64,000 nucleotides of DNA from Marinomonas ostreistagni (GTDB lineage: Bacteria; Pseudomonadota; Gammaproteobacteria; Pseudomonadales; Marinomonadaceae): the NCBI RefSeq assembly GCF_016888445.1, contig NZ_JAFEKF010000003.1, positions 186,001-250,000 on the forward strand. The letters are read 5' to 3'. Under the pieces are notes generated by a model that saw only the letters and a list, made by a program, of their open reading frames with translations, was not told where the DNA came from and did no database searches. Position numbers and translations under genes: made by a program. Positions 17,867 to 25,580 of this stretch are shown here, piece after piece. The number at the start of each line of letters is the position of its first letter. Position 1 is the stretch's first letter.

Positions 17867-18721
17867 ATGGCCGATTTTAATTTTGAAGACTTTGACTGGT
17901 CTTTTTTGCAAAACAATTTTGAGTACATTGGTACGCTACTGTGGATTTTAATCATTGCCGTAGCGCGACATTTTGTACGCCGCGCTTTACGTGGTAATGA
18001 AAAGCTGGATGTCGATCGCAAAAGGCGCCGTCTCAATACAGTTGATAATGTATTTAACTTATTGATTGTTATTGGGTTAGTACTGATATGGTCGACCGAG
18101 CTACAAAATATAGCCATCTCCATTGCCGCCTTTATGGTGGCCTTGGTTATCGCGACCAAAGAGTTTATTGCGTGCATTGTGGGGGCCTTTTATAAAGCCA
18201 GCACACGGCCTTATCAGGTCGGTGATTGGGTCAGAATCGGACACTATGATGGTGAAGTCACTGACAGCGATTGGCTGTCGACGACTTTATTTGAAGTGGA
18301 TTTTAAAGGCGGTAGTTACGCCTATACGGGGCGTACCACTGTGGTGCCAAACAGCGTTCTGCTGACCAATTCGATCCAAAACTTAAACTATATGCGTCGT
18401 TATATTGAGCATACCTTTTCGATTTCTAGACTGACAGATGACGTAAATTTGTTTGAAATAAAGGAGCCGATACTCGCCAAAATTCGTGAGTACAGTGAGC
18501 ACTTTCATGAGGTAGCGATTCGTTATAATAATTTAATCGAAAAGCGCCTCGACATTAAAATTGCGGGTCCCGAGCCGAGTGTTCGTGTGCAAACCACGAT
18601 AGAAGGATACAACGTGTTTACCGTGTCGCTGTTTTGCCCAACGCAAGAAGCAGCAGAAATAGAGCAAAAGGTTACGGAAGACTTTATGCGTATTTGGTTT
18701 GAAAAAAAGCGTCAGTCGTAG
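17867..18721 (+). CDS. Mechanosensitive channel, MscS family
   Basis: 284 residues. Three membrane helices (about 18-35, 58-75, 80-110), the last being the pore-lining type. A beta domain then has the MscS signature STRPYQVGDWVRIGHYDGEV, RTTVVPNSVLLTNSIQNL, and an alpha/beta C-terminal part. It releases solutes on hypo-osmotic shock. The ATG follows GAGGTGAT. It is short, close to MscS itself. It is followed 15 bases later by a lipoprotein gene, likely co-transcribed. The pore helix reads ISIAAFMVALVIATKEFIAC and lacks the Gly/Ala packing pattern of E. coli MscS, so conductance may differ. Confidence 0.85.
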   Translation: MADFNFEDFDWSFLQNNFEYIGTLLWILIIAVARHFVRRALRGNEKLDVDRKRRRLNTVDNVFNLLIVIGLVLIWSTELQNIAISIAAFMVALVIATKEFIACIVGAFYKASTRPYQVGDWVRIGHYDGEVTDSDWLSTTLFEVDFKGGSYAYTGRTTVVPNSVLLTNSIQNLNYMRRYIEHTFSISRLTDDVNLFEIKEPILAKIREYSEHFHEVAIRYNNLIEKRLDIKIAGPEPSVRVQTTIEGYNVFTVSLFCPTQEAAEIEQKVTEDFMRIWFEKKRQS

Positions 18722-18736
18722 GAGGCGCCAAGCAAC

Positions 18737-19321
18737 ATGTTGTACAAAAAATTAGGTTTAATGGCGGGTGTCGTGCTGTCGACAGTGCTAACTGGTTGTA
18801 CCGATATGAGCATCAGCGAGCAAGAGCTTAACCAAGAGGTGGCCAATCGCTTGGAGCAAAATCAGCCGGATGTGATCGAGCTGACACTGGATGGCTCTAC
18901 GTTAAACTTAGATCTGCTGATCAAGGAAGCCAACATTGACTTAATCAGTCGTGATGGTGGATTGGTATTGGTCGATATGAAAACCGATATTCGCGGTACA
19001 TTAAACGTATTTGGTCAAGACATGACCATGAAGACCGAGCTTGATCCATCTTTTGAATCAGGTTTGCGCATCGAAGAAGACCGAGTTTATCTAGTCGGAG
19101 CCAAGTTGACTCAAGTGACAGTGCAGGGTTCGAGTATCAGTGACCAGATGTTTCGCAATACATTAGGCTCTTTGCATGGTGAGTTTGAAGCAGCTTTAGC
19201 GCGTTATTTTAACGAGCATCCGGTGTATGTATTGAATCATTCTGCGGTCGAAAAAGCGGCGGCTAAAATGGTGAAAGACATCGTGATTACCGATGACAGC
19301 ATTGAGTTTATGATTTTTTAG
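18737..19321 (+). CDS. yceB: YceB-like lipoprotein (DUF1439)
   Basis: 194 residues. Lipoprotein signal with lipobox LTGC and Cys21; the residue after it is Thr, not Asp, so outer-membrane sorting is expected. The body alternates amphipathic beta strands (SISEQELNQEVANRLEQNQP, then repeated D-x-L-L-I-K and M-K-T-D-I-R-G patterns) as in YceB/DUF1439, which is related to lipid-binding TULIP-like folds. Function unknown. GGAGGC lies upstream of the ATG. It follows the MscS-type gene closely. Confidence 0.78.
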   Translation: MLYKKLGLMAGVVLSTVLTGCTDMSISEQELNQEVANRLEQNQPDVIELTLDGSTLNLDLLIKEANIDLISRDGGLVLVDMKTDIRGTLNVFGQDMTMKTELDPSFESGLRIEEDRVYLVGAKLTQVTVQGSSISDQMFRNTLGSLHGEFEAALARYFNEHPVYVLNHSAVEKAAAKMVKDIVITDDSIEFMIF

Positions 19322-19376
19322 CGGTGGCGCTTTATTCGCGTTAAGATAGCGCCGATTTTTACAATGAGGATACATT

Positions 19377-19856
19377 ATGTCTATCGCAGACAATACAGTC
19401 GTTCAGTTCCACTACACCTTGCGTGAAGGGGACACTCTAATCGAAACGTCAGCTGGCAGCGACCCACTGGCATACCTACATGGCCATGGCAACATCATCC
19501 CAGGCCTTGAAAAGGCGATGGTCGGTAAAGCTGCTGGTGATGAGTTTGAGGTGACCGTACCTTGCTCTGAAGGTTATGGCGAGCGCCAAGAAGACAAAAC
19601 ACAGCAAATTCCTGTGAAACACCTGCATGGCGCTAAAAAATGGAAGCCTGGCATGGTTGCAAACGTACGTACCGATCAAGGTGTGCGCCAAGTGACAATC
19701 GTTAAAGCAGGCCTTAAGCATGCGACAGTGGATCTTAACCACCCACTAGCAGGCAAGGAGCTGACGTTCTCTGTGCAAATTATCGATACACGTGACGCCA
19801 CTGAAGACGAGATCTCTCATGGTCATGCTCACGGTGTCGGTGGCCATCACCACTAA
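19377..19856 (+). CDS. slyD: FKBP-type peptidyl-prolyl isomerase SlyD
   Basis: 159 residues. FKBP domain split by an insert-in-flap chaperone domain (about 67-120), as in SlyD: N-terminal VVQFHYTLREGDTLIETS, PLAYLHGHGNIIPGLEKAMV, then CSEGYGE. The tail HGHAHGVGGHHH is a short version of the nickel-binding His tail of E. coli SlyD (196 residues). It catalyses proline isomerisation, acts as a chaperone and may hand Ni to hydrogenase or urease. The ATG follows GAGGATACATT. A strong terminator follows. Confidence 0.93.
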   Translation: MSIADNTVVQFHYTLREGDTLIETSAGSDPLAYLHGHGNIIPGLEKAMVGKAAGDEFEVTVPCSEGYGERQEDKTQQIPVKHLHGAKKWKPGMVANVRTDQGVRQVTIVKAGLKHATVDLNHPLAGKELTFSVQIIDTRDATEDEISHGHAHGVGGHHH

Positions 19857-19865
19857 TAGCACTGC

Positions 19866-19902
19866 TATGCTGTCGATTTTATTGATCGACAGCATATTTT
19901 AC
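19866..19902 (+). terminator. slyD terminator
   Basis: TATGCTGTCGAT and ATCGACAGCATA form a 12-bp stem around a 7-base loop, followed by TTTT. Confidence 0.85.
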
Positions 19903-20075
19903 ACTTCCTTTGAAAAAATCTTCTGTTTCACTTCCTCTGCATATTTCTCATTAAATATCGCAAAAATGCGCCAATTATCGGTTAAAAGCTTATTTTAACT
20001 ATCACTCTCGGCATTTTTTATACCACACTAAAACTTAAAAGAAGGGTTGACTTAGTGCGTTTTCGATGATTAATT

Positions 20076-20094
20076 GATAATTATTATCATTTGC
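20076..20094 (+). promoter_or_regulatory. Fur box upstream of fagA-fumC
   Basis: GATAATTATTATCATTTGC matches the 19-base consensus GATAATGATAATCATTATC at 15 of 19 positions and lies 18 bases before the fagA ATG. It predicts repression by Fe-Fur and induction when iron is scarce. Confidence 0.88.
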
Positions 20095-20112
20095 ATTGAA
20101 GAGGCGTTTGAC

Positions 20113-20475
20113 ATGAGTTATCACATCGTTCCGTTTTCCGTTCTTGAGCAGACTATTAAACGTGGTGCGGCGTCTAATTCACCGCAAGTGTTGTACTACT
20201 TTTTAGAGACCAGCGAGCAGTACGCTGAACACTTAGGTATTTCAGAAGCCTACGCACTGTACAAGCGTGTTTATCAAGTATTGCTGGATACGGTATGCGA
20301 TGCCTCTGTTGCGCTACATTGGCGTGAGCTGTGCTTGGATATGATTCATCGTCCATTATTGCAGCTCAAACGCTTTGTGATCACTGAACAAGATGCTCAA
20401 GAGTTTTTTCGCCTAGAGCATGAGCTGCGCGCCCTAAGTCACTACTTCATGTCTTCACACAGTGCGAGGGTTTAG
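20113..20475 (+). CDS. fagA: FagA-like Fur-associated protein
   Basis: 120 residues from the ATG at 20113; the open frame starts earlier (20074) but that part is the Fur box. The helix-rich protein contains LLDTVCDASVALHWRELCLD followed by HRPLLQL, the conserved block of FagA, the first gene of the Fur-controlled fagA-fumC-sodA operon in Pseudomonas (recognised from memory). Function unknown; the invariant Cys/His/Trp pattern hints at metal or iron-stress duty. It sits 2 bases from fumC, so the two are co-translated or tightly coupled. Confidence 0.75.
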   Translation: MSYHIVPFSVLEQTIKRGAASNSPQVLYYFLETSEQYAEHLGISEAYALYKRVYQVLLDTVCDASVALHWRELCLDMIHRPLLQLKRFVITEQDAQEFFRLEHELRALSHYFMSSHSARV

Positions 20476-20477
20476 TC

Positions 20478-21854
20478 ATGAGTAACAGAATTGAGTCGGA
20501 TAGCATGGGTCAGTTAGAGGTCCCAGAAGACGCGCTATATGGCGCACAAACACAGCGTGCCATCAATAACTTTCCCATCAGTGGACAGTCTCTGCCACAG
20601 CCTTTTATCCGAGCGCTGATTCGCCTTAAAGCCGCTGCCGCGCGTGCAAATGTAACGCTTGAATGCATCACGCCAGAGATGGGACAAGCCATTGAAAACA
20701 CTTGTATTGATCTACTTGAGCAAGACGATTTAATGCAGCATTTCCCTGTCGATGTCTTTCAGACAGGCTCGGGGACCAGCTCTAACATGAACGCCAATGA
20801 AGTGATCGCAACGCTGGCCAGCCGGAAGCTTGGCGCCACAGTCGGCCCTAATGATCATGTAAACTTCGGTCAAAGCAGTAATGACATCATCCCAAGTGCG
20901 ATCCACGCCAGCGCCGCAATCGAGGTCAGTAAACGCTTACTGCCAGCACTTGAGCATTTAAAAACAACCATCAGTGTCAAAGGCGATAGCCTTAAGCAGT
21001 ACACCAAAACAGGGCGTACACACTTAATGGATGCCATGCCAGTGCGTATGGATCAAACCTTTCATGGTTGGGCGGCCCAGCTGCAAGACAACATCGATAA
21101 TCTCAATGCCTTATTGCCCAAGGTAAGCAAATTGGCTCAAGGTGGTACCGCGGTTGGCACCGGTATTAATGCTCACCCTGAGTTTGCCAAGTTGGTGGCA
21201 CAAGAATTGTCTGCGTTTACGGGTGTTTCGTTCCATGCAGCGGATAATCATTTTGCATTGATTGGCTCGCAAGACACAGCGGTTGCGCTGTCGGGGGCGC
21301 TTAAAACCACCGCCGTGACCTTTATGAAAATTGCCAATGATTTGCGTTGGATGAATTCAGGCCCGTTAGCGGGATTGGGCGAAATCAGTTTAGAAGCGCT
21401 ACAGCCGGGTTCATCGATCATGCCGGGTAAAGTTAATCCTGTGATTCCAGAAGCGACAGCTATGGTCGCGGCACAAGTGATGGGCAACGACACAGCGATC
21501 ACAGTCGGTGGTCAATCGGGTAACTTTGAGCTTAACGTGATGCTACCTATGATCGCCAGCAACTTGTTAAGTAGCATTCAGCTGCTCACCAACAGCGCGC
21601 ACTTGATGGCGAATAAAGCCATTGATACGTTAACGGTAAACGATGAGAAGTTAAAAGAAGCGTTGGACAAGAACCCTATCTTGGTGACGGCTCTTAATCC
21701 AATCATTGGCTACGAAAAAGCGGCGCAAGTCGCGAAAAAGGCTTACGCCGATAAGCGTCCAATCATCGATGTGGCCGCCGAAGAAACCGATTTAAGTCGA
21801 GAAGAATTACAGCAATTACTAGATCCTGCAAAGCTAACCAAAGGTGGTTTATAG
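20478..21854 (+). CDS. fumC: Fumarate hydratase class II
   Basis: 458 residues, the standard length. Iron-independent interconversion of fumarate and malate in the TCA cycle. Superfamily signature SSIMPGKVNPVIPEA with catalytic Ser, plus TGSGTSSNMNANEV, GRTHLMDAMPV and NHFALIGSQD. It lies 2 bases downstream of fagA behind a Fur box, so it is expected to rise under iron limitation when Fe-S fumarases fail. In Pseudomonas sodA completes the operon; here the next gene is on the opposite strand and no sodA is present. Confidence 0.97.
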   Translation: MSNRIESDSMGQLEVPEDALYGAQTQRAINNFPISGQSLPQPFIRALIRLKAAAARANVTLECITPEMGQAIENTCIDLLEQDDLMQHFPVDVFQTGSGTSSNMNANEVIATLASRKLGATVGPNDHVNFGQSSNDIIPSAIHASAAIEVSKRLLPALEHLKTTISVKGDSLKQYTKTGRTHLMDAMPVRMDQTFHGWAAQLQDNIDNLNALLPKVSKLAQGGTAVGTGINAHPEFAKLVAQELSAFTGVSFHAADNHFALIGSQDTAVALSGALKTTAVTFMKIANDLRWMNSGPLAGLGEISLEALQPGSSIMPGKVNPVIPEATAMVAAQVMGNDTAITVGGQSGNFELNVMLPMIASNLLSSIQLLTNSAHLMANKAIDTLTVNDEKLKEALDKNPILVTALNPIIGYEKAAQVAKKAYADKRPIIDVAAEETDLSREELQQLLDPAKLTKGGL

Positions 21855-21886
21855 CAGGTTAAGGTTTCATCACGGAAGATGGATAG

Positions 21887-21926
21887 GAGCTGGGTAAGGT
21901 CGCAAGCCACTGCCCAGCTCTGCTTA
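21887..21926. terminator. Hairpin between convergent fumC and PepSY genes
   Basis: GAGCTGGG pairs with CCCAGCTC across 18 bases, followed by TGCTTATCTT. A weak but probable terminator for fumC. Confidence 0.5.
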
Positions 21927-21928
21927 TC

Positions 21929-23281
21929 TTAGGCTGTCCAAAGGTAGCGCAATTTAGGCGCGACGAGATAAGCCAATAGATCCAGTAACACGATCATCAA
22001 GATACCGAGCGTTGCCATCGGAAACAATAATGAAATCGGCAGCAGTAACCACACCGCATGTTGCCAACGTTTAAGGTTTTTCGGGAGTGGGGGCGCTGCT
22101 AACGCCTGTGCTGGGCGGCGCTTCCACCACATCACTACACCTGACACACACAGTAAGATCACCGCCAGACAAAAAAGCACACACGCAATCAAATTCCAGA
22201 CGCCAAACTGGCCCATATGTAAGGCGATGCCAAAGGCCATCGACTGAGCAAACCAGTTGTAATCCATAAAGCCTACATCAGCGATAACGGTCCCCGAGTA
22301 ACGATCAAAGTGCACAGTACGATCATCCAGAGCATTATTAATATCGCGCCCCATGGTGCTGGCTGTGGTGGTAAATACCCCCGTATCACCTTTAGGAAAA
22401 TGCAGCTGAAAACGAGTAAAGCCGATCGCTTGAGCATCATCTACGACTCGATCCAGTGTTATAGAGCGCTGACCAAATATCGGTGTTGTGGACTCAGGTA
22501 GCGGCGCTTGCTCAAGGTTCCAAGGGATTTGTTTAAGACCTTTGAGGTTTAAGTCTTCGTGGGTGAGCGTCGAGGAGACATTCTTGGCGCTTTGCTCGAC
22601 TGGGAAGGTGCTCCAAGCTTGCAGCATTTTGCCGCCCCAGATGCTTGCCCAAGCTAAGCCAGAAATCGAGAAAAACAATAAAATCACCGCGACCCAAATC
22701 CCGATAACGCTGTGTAAGTCACGCCATAGGTTACGACCTTTACCGCGAATGCGAGTAGCGGCTTGCCAAGCGGACTCTCCTGCTTTGGGCCACCACATAA
22801 AGACCCCAGTTAGGATCAACAAAATGGTAAAGCTGGTCGCAATCTCGATCAGCCAATCCCCTGTTAAGCCCAGCATAAAAGTGCCGTGGGTGTCATCGGC
22901 CCAGACGTACCAAGAGTCGCTAATACTGATATCGCCTAGTACTTTTGCTTGGTAAGGGTCGACAAAAACTGAGCGATTATCGCCTGCGACGTTGACTTGG
23001 AAACGTGTTGCATCATTGGCTTCGTCAGAGACATAGAGTCGTGTAATCGCACTATCAGGGTATTGCTGTGCGACCAATTGGTATTGCGCTTCGTAGGAGA
23101 TAGGCGTGGCCGAGGTCTGCTCAACCTTATATAAGTCCGCATGCAATGCACGCTCGATAATGGGATCAAAGATCATCACGAGGCCAGTAAGGGCCAACAT
23201 GACTAAAAATGGAACAACGTATAAACCAGCAAAAAAGTGCCAGCGCCAAACGGAACGATAAAAATCCTTTGTGCCAAACAT
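21929..23281 (-). CDS. PepSY-associated transmembrane protein (iron/flavin reductase-like)
   Basis: 450 residues. Four to six membrane helices (first at about 12-40: FFAGLYVVPFLVMLALTGLV), periplasmic PepSY-type loops, and conserved His in RWHFFAG, WRDLHSVIG, ALHMGQFG and Trp-rich ends. PepSY_TM proteins of this type are found in siderophore uptake loci, where they are proposed to reduce ferric siderophores (FpvG-like; known of the family). The ATG follows AGGATTTCTC. Next to a Fur-controlled fumC block and downstream of a DUF2946 gene it fits metal uptake. Confidence 0.85.
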   Translation of the reverse strand: MFGTKDFYRSVWRWHFFAGLYVVPFLVMLALTGLVMIFDPIIERALHADLYKVEQTSATPISYEAQYQLVAQQYPDSAITRLYVSDEANDATRFQVNVAGDNRSVFVDPYQAKVLGDISISDSWYVWADDTHGTFMLGLTGDWLIEIATSFTILLILTGVFMWWPKAGESAWQAATRIRGKGRNLWRDLHSVIGIWVAVILLFFSISGLAWASIWGGKMLQAWSTFPVEQSAKNVSSTLTHEDLNLKGLKQIPWNLEQAPLPESTTPIFGQRSITLDRVVDDAQAIGFTRFQLHFPKGDTGVFTTTASTMGRDINNALDDRTVHFDRYSGTVIADVGFMDYNWFAQSMAFGIALHMGQFGVWNLIACVLFCLAVILLCVSGVVMWWKRRPAQALAAPPLPKNLKRWQHAVWLLLPISLLFPMATLGILMIVLLDLLAYLVAPKLRYLWTA

Positions 23282-23339
23282 GAGAAATCCTGCAACAAAA
23301 TAAGGGCATACAAAAATGATGCCCCTTGGAATTAGGGCA

Positions 23340-23717
23340 TCATGCTAGTGTTAGGTCAGTACTCAACGCAGGCTGCATAGGTGGCGCGCGGGCTTGGACG
23401 ATTTGTGGGGTGGCGGCCAACAAGTTGTTGGTCGGTGACATCGTTAGATGAATGGGTTTAAGTGGTGAGAGTGCTACCAGTGCCGGCGTGGCGCTATCGA
23501 TAAAGAAATGGGTGCAAGGACAAGAATGCGAGCTGCTGTGTTGGCTCGCTTTGTCTTTATCGGCTTCTTCTATAGCAAAAACGTAATAGGTCTCGACACC
23601 CAATGTGGTACAGATTTCGATCCGCTGCGCGCCAGTTTGCCCCACAGCATTGACTAGCGGTACTGCAAAGTACGCTAGCCAGCAGAGTAGCAAAAAAATA
23701 TGGGAATGGCGTTTCAC
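23340..23717 (-). CDS. DUF2946-like exported protein
   Basis: 125 residues from a GTG start with no strong ribosome site. N-terminal signal-like segment (HIFLLLCWLAYFAVPLVNAV), then IEICTTLGVE, a Ser/His/Cys cluster (SQHSSSHSCPCTHFF) and a C-terminal RAPPMQP. The ICTxxG, CPxC and RAPP signatures are those of DUF2946, small exported proteins often encoded beside TonB receptors and PepSY genes and linked to copper or iron (context knowledge). It lies 58 bases before the PepSY gene on the same strand. Confidence 0.65.
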   Translation of the reverse strand: MKRHSHIFLLLCWLAYFAVPLVNAVGQTGAQRIEICTTLGVETYYVFAIEEADKDKASQHSSSHSCPCTHFFIDSATPALVALSPLKPIHLTMSPTNNLLAATPQIVQARAPPMQPALSTDLTLA

Positions 23718-23819
23718 AGTTAATGAGTGTCGAGCAGTAAATAAAGAGGCGTAACTCTACGAAAGCCTTTTAAAATGCGCAAGAAATATTTATCTAGACC
23801 TTGCGATGCATCACAGGCA

Positions 23820-24089
23820 TCAGTTCAGATCATCAAAGCGAATTTGCACTTTGGGCTGTTTAGGTGCTGAAGGCTCTGGCATTTTCAATGGCTCGACGAT
23901 CTTTTCAAGGCCATTTACTTTGACCTCTAGAGCAAGCTGTAACCAACGGCCTAGTTTACCTTCCGGCCAGCCTTTATGATTGAACCACAATAAATACTCT
24001 TCCGGTAAATCGACAATCAAACGACCTTCATACTTACCAAACGGCATCTTCTGACGGGCAATATCCAGTAAATCTTGTTTTTCGATCAT
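23820..24089 (-). CDS. DUF3820 family small protein
   Basis: 89 residues. The core KMPFGKYEGRLIVDLPEEYL then WFNHKGWPEGKLGRWLQLAL is the DUF3820 (putative quorum-sensing-regulated virulence factor) fold. Its biochemical role is unknown. The last 25 residues are Pro/Lys rich. The ATG follows CCGAGGTAGTT. It is monocistronic. Confidence 0.85.
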   Translation of the reverse strand: MIEKQDLLDIARQKMPFGKYEGRLIVDLPEEYLLWFNHKGWPEGKLGRWLQLALEVKVNGLEKIVEPLKMPEPSAPKQPKVQIRFDDLN

Positions 24090-24301
24090 AACTACCTCGG
24101 TACTTAAAGAGCTCGCATGCTATCACATGTTCCCCTATAGGGCCTCGCTCTCCATATTGCTCCATTCACTTGTGCCTATTTTAAAGTATTGTTCAATAAC
24201 CTTGAAAACCTTGTGGCTGTTGTGCTCAAAAGGATGCAACGGACAGCCACCTATGACAACTTAACTGCATGTTTTTAGTCATTTTATAAGAGGGATACAG
24301 C

Positions 24302-24730
24302 ATGGAACTGACGACGTTATATGGAACGGCTTTTTGGGGGATCTTCGTGATTTTGGTGACTTGGATGGTGCAGTGGTTTGTCGCCGCTGGCTCCAAGGCC
24401 AAAAAGGATGGGGCGATTCCTGGTAAGATTGATGAGTCGCTTGGCCACGAATCGTTTACTTTTCGTGCGCACCGTACCTTTATGAACTCGATTGAAAATG
24501 TGCCTGCGATGTTGGGCGTGATCATGTTGGCAATCCTAATCGGCGCCGACGCTTTTTGGGTGATGATCTGTATCTGGAGTTTTGCCGTGGCGCGTATCTT
24601 ACATATGTTGTTGTACTACGCGGTGGCGACTAATGAAAATCCAAGCCCACGTTCGTACTTCTTTTTAATGGGATTATTATCAAACATCGCTTTGCTAGGG
24701 TTGTGTGCCGTTACCTTAATTCAGTTGTAA
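24302..24730 (+). CDS. MAPEG family membrane protein
   Basis: 142 residues with four membrane helices. The pattern with Arg in FTFRAHRTFMNSIENVPAML and ARILHMLLYY is the MAPEG signature (membrane-associated proteins in eicosanoid and glutathione metabolism). Bacterial members may use glutathione to detoxify hydrophobic electrophiles. Ribosome site AGAGGG lies 9 bases before the ATG. Substrate unknown. Confidence 0.88.
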   Translation: MELTTLYGTAFWGIFVILVTWMVQWFVAAGSKAKKDGAIPGKIDESLGHESFTFRAHRTFMNSIENVPAMLGVIMLAILIGADAFWVMICIWSFAVARILHMLLYYAVATNENPSPRSYFFLMGLLSNIALLGLCAVTLIQL

Positions 24731-24790
24731 CGCTCACTAAAGAGAGTAAGTTAAAGGCTCATATTGTTAAAACAGGATAGGAGGCACGTT

Positions 24791-25360
24791 ATGACAAGCA
24801 AAAAAATCTTGATGATCACTGGGGACTTCACGGAAGACTACGAAACCATGGTGCCATTTCAGGCACTGTTAAGTGTCGGCCATGAGGTTCATGCGGTGTG
24901 CCCAGATAAAAAGTCGGGTGATACCGTGGCGACCGCGATTCATGATTTTGAAGGGGATCAAACTTATACCGAGAAACCTGGCCATCGCTTTGCCCTAAAC
25001 GCAACGTTTGCCGACATTAAAGCGGAAGACTACGATGCTTTGGTTATTCCGGGTGGGCGTGCACCTGAGTATTTGCGCCTTAATAAAGACGTTATTGCGA
25101 TGGTGAAGCATTTCTTTGAAGCGGATAAACCGGTGGCAGCGATCTGTCATGGCGCGCAGCTGCTAGCATCAGCGGGCGTGCTCGAAGGCAAAAAATGCTC
25201 CGCTTATCCAGCATGCCAACCGGAAGTTGAACTTGCCAACGGTATCTATGCAGACATTGATGTCGATAAAGCCGTAACAGATGGTAATTTGGTAACGGCG
25301 CCTGCTTGGCCAGCGCACCCTGACTGGCTAGCGCAATTCTACAAACTGCTTAATACGTAA
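24791..25360 (+). CDS. DJ-1/PfpI family protein
   Basis: 189 residues from the ATG at 24791 (AGGAGGCACGTT upstream); an in-frame start 27 bases earlier is unlikely. Rossmann-like fold with the nucleophile elbow [13 protein letters not shown] (Cys119-His120) and [12 protein letters not shown]. The family comprises glyoxalase/deglycase-like enzymes, chaperones and PfpI-type proteases; the exact activity cannot be read. A likely terminator follows. Confidence 0.88.
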   Translation: MTSKKILMITGDFTEDYETMVPFQALLSVGHEVHAVCPDKKSGDTVATAIHDFEGDQTYTEKPGHRFALNATFADIKAEDYDALVIPGGRAPEYLRLNKDVIAMVKHFFEADKPVAAICHGAQLLASAGVLEGKKCSAYPACQPEVELANGIYADIDVDKAVTDGNLVTAPAWPAHPDWLAQFYKLLNT

Positions 25361-25369
25361 TTTGTTCAC

Positions 25370-25402
25370 GGAGGGTGGGGCGACCCACTCTCCATCCTTT
25401 CT
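25370..25402 (+). terminator. Terminator-like hairpin after DJ-1/PfpI gene
   Basis: GGAGGGTGGG and CCCACTCTCC pair (one G-U) around a 4-base loop, followed by ATCCTTTCT. Confidence 0.6.
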
Positions 25403-25580
25403 AAAATGTCTCTGATTAAAAACATAATGCAACCTCTGTTTCGTACTGTTTTAACAAAGTGCGTAGAGCGTCTATTGCGAGTAAATAAACGGCTTACTTA
25501 TTGAGAATCGCTAACGTTTGGCTGGAATAGGTGCTAGAATTCGGCCGTTTAACTGTTCTTTATTGTATGTGAGTTGTTGT

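Noticed and set aside
17744-17911. Longer N-terminus of yebG
   Set aside because: This part is non-coding: it contains the LexA box and has no ribosome site before the earlier start.
20074-20112. Longer N-terminus of the FagA-like protein (Ile-rich)
   Set aside because: The Ile-rich codons are the A/T Fur box; the later ATG gives the family-like start.
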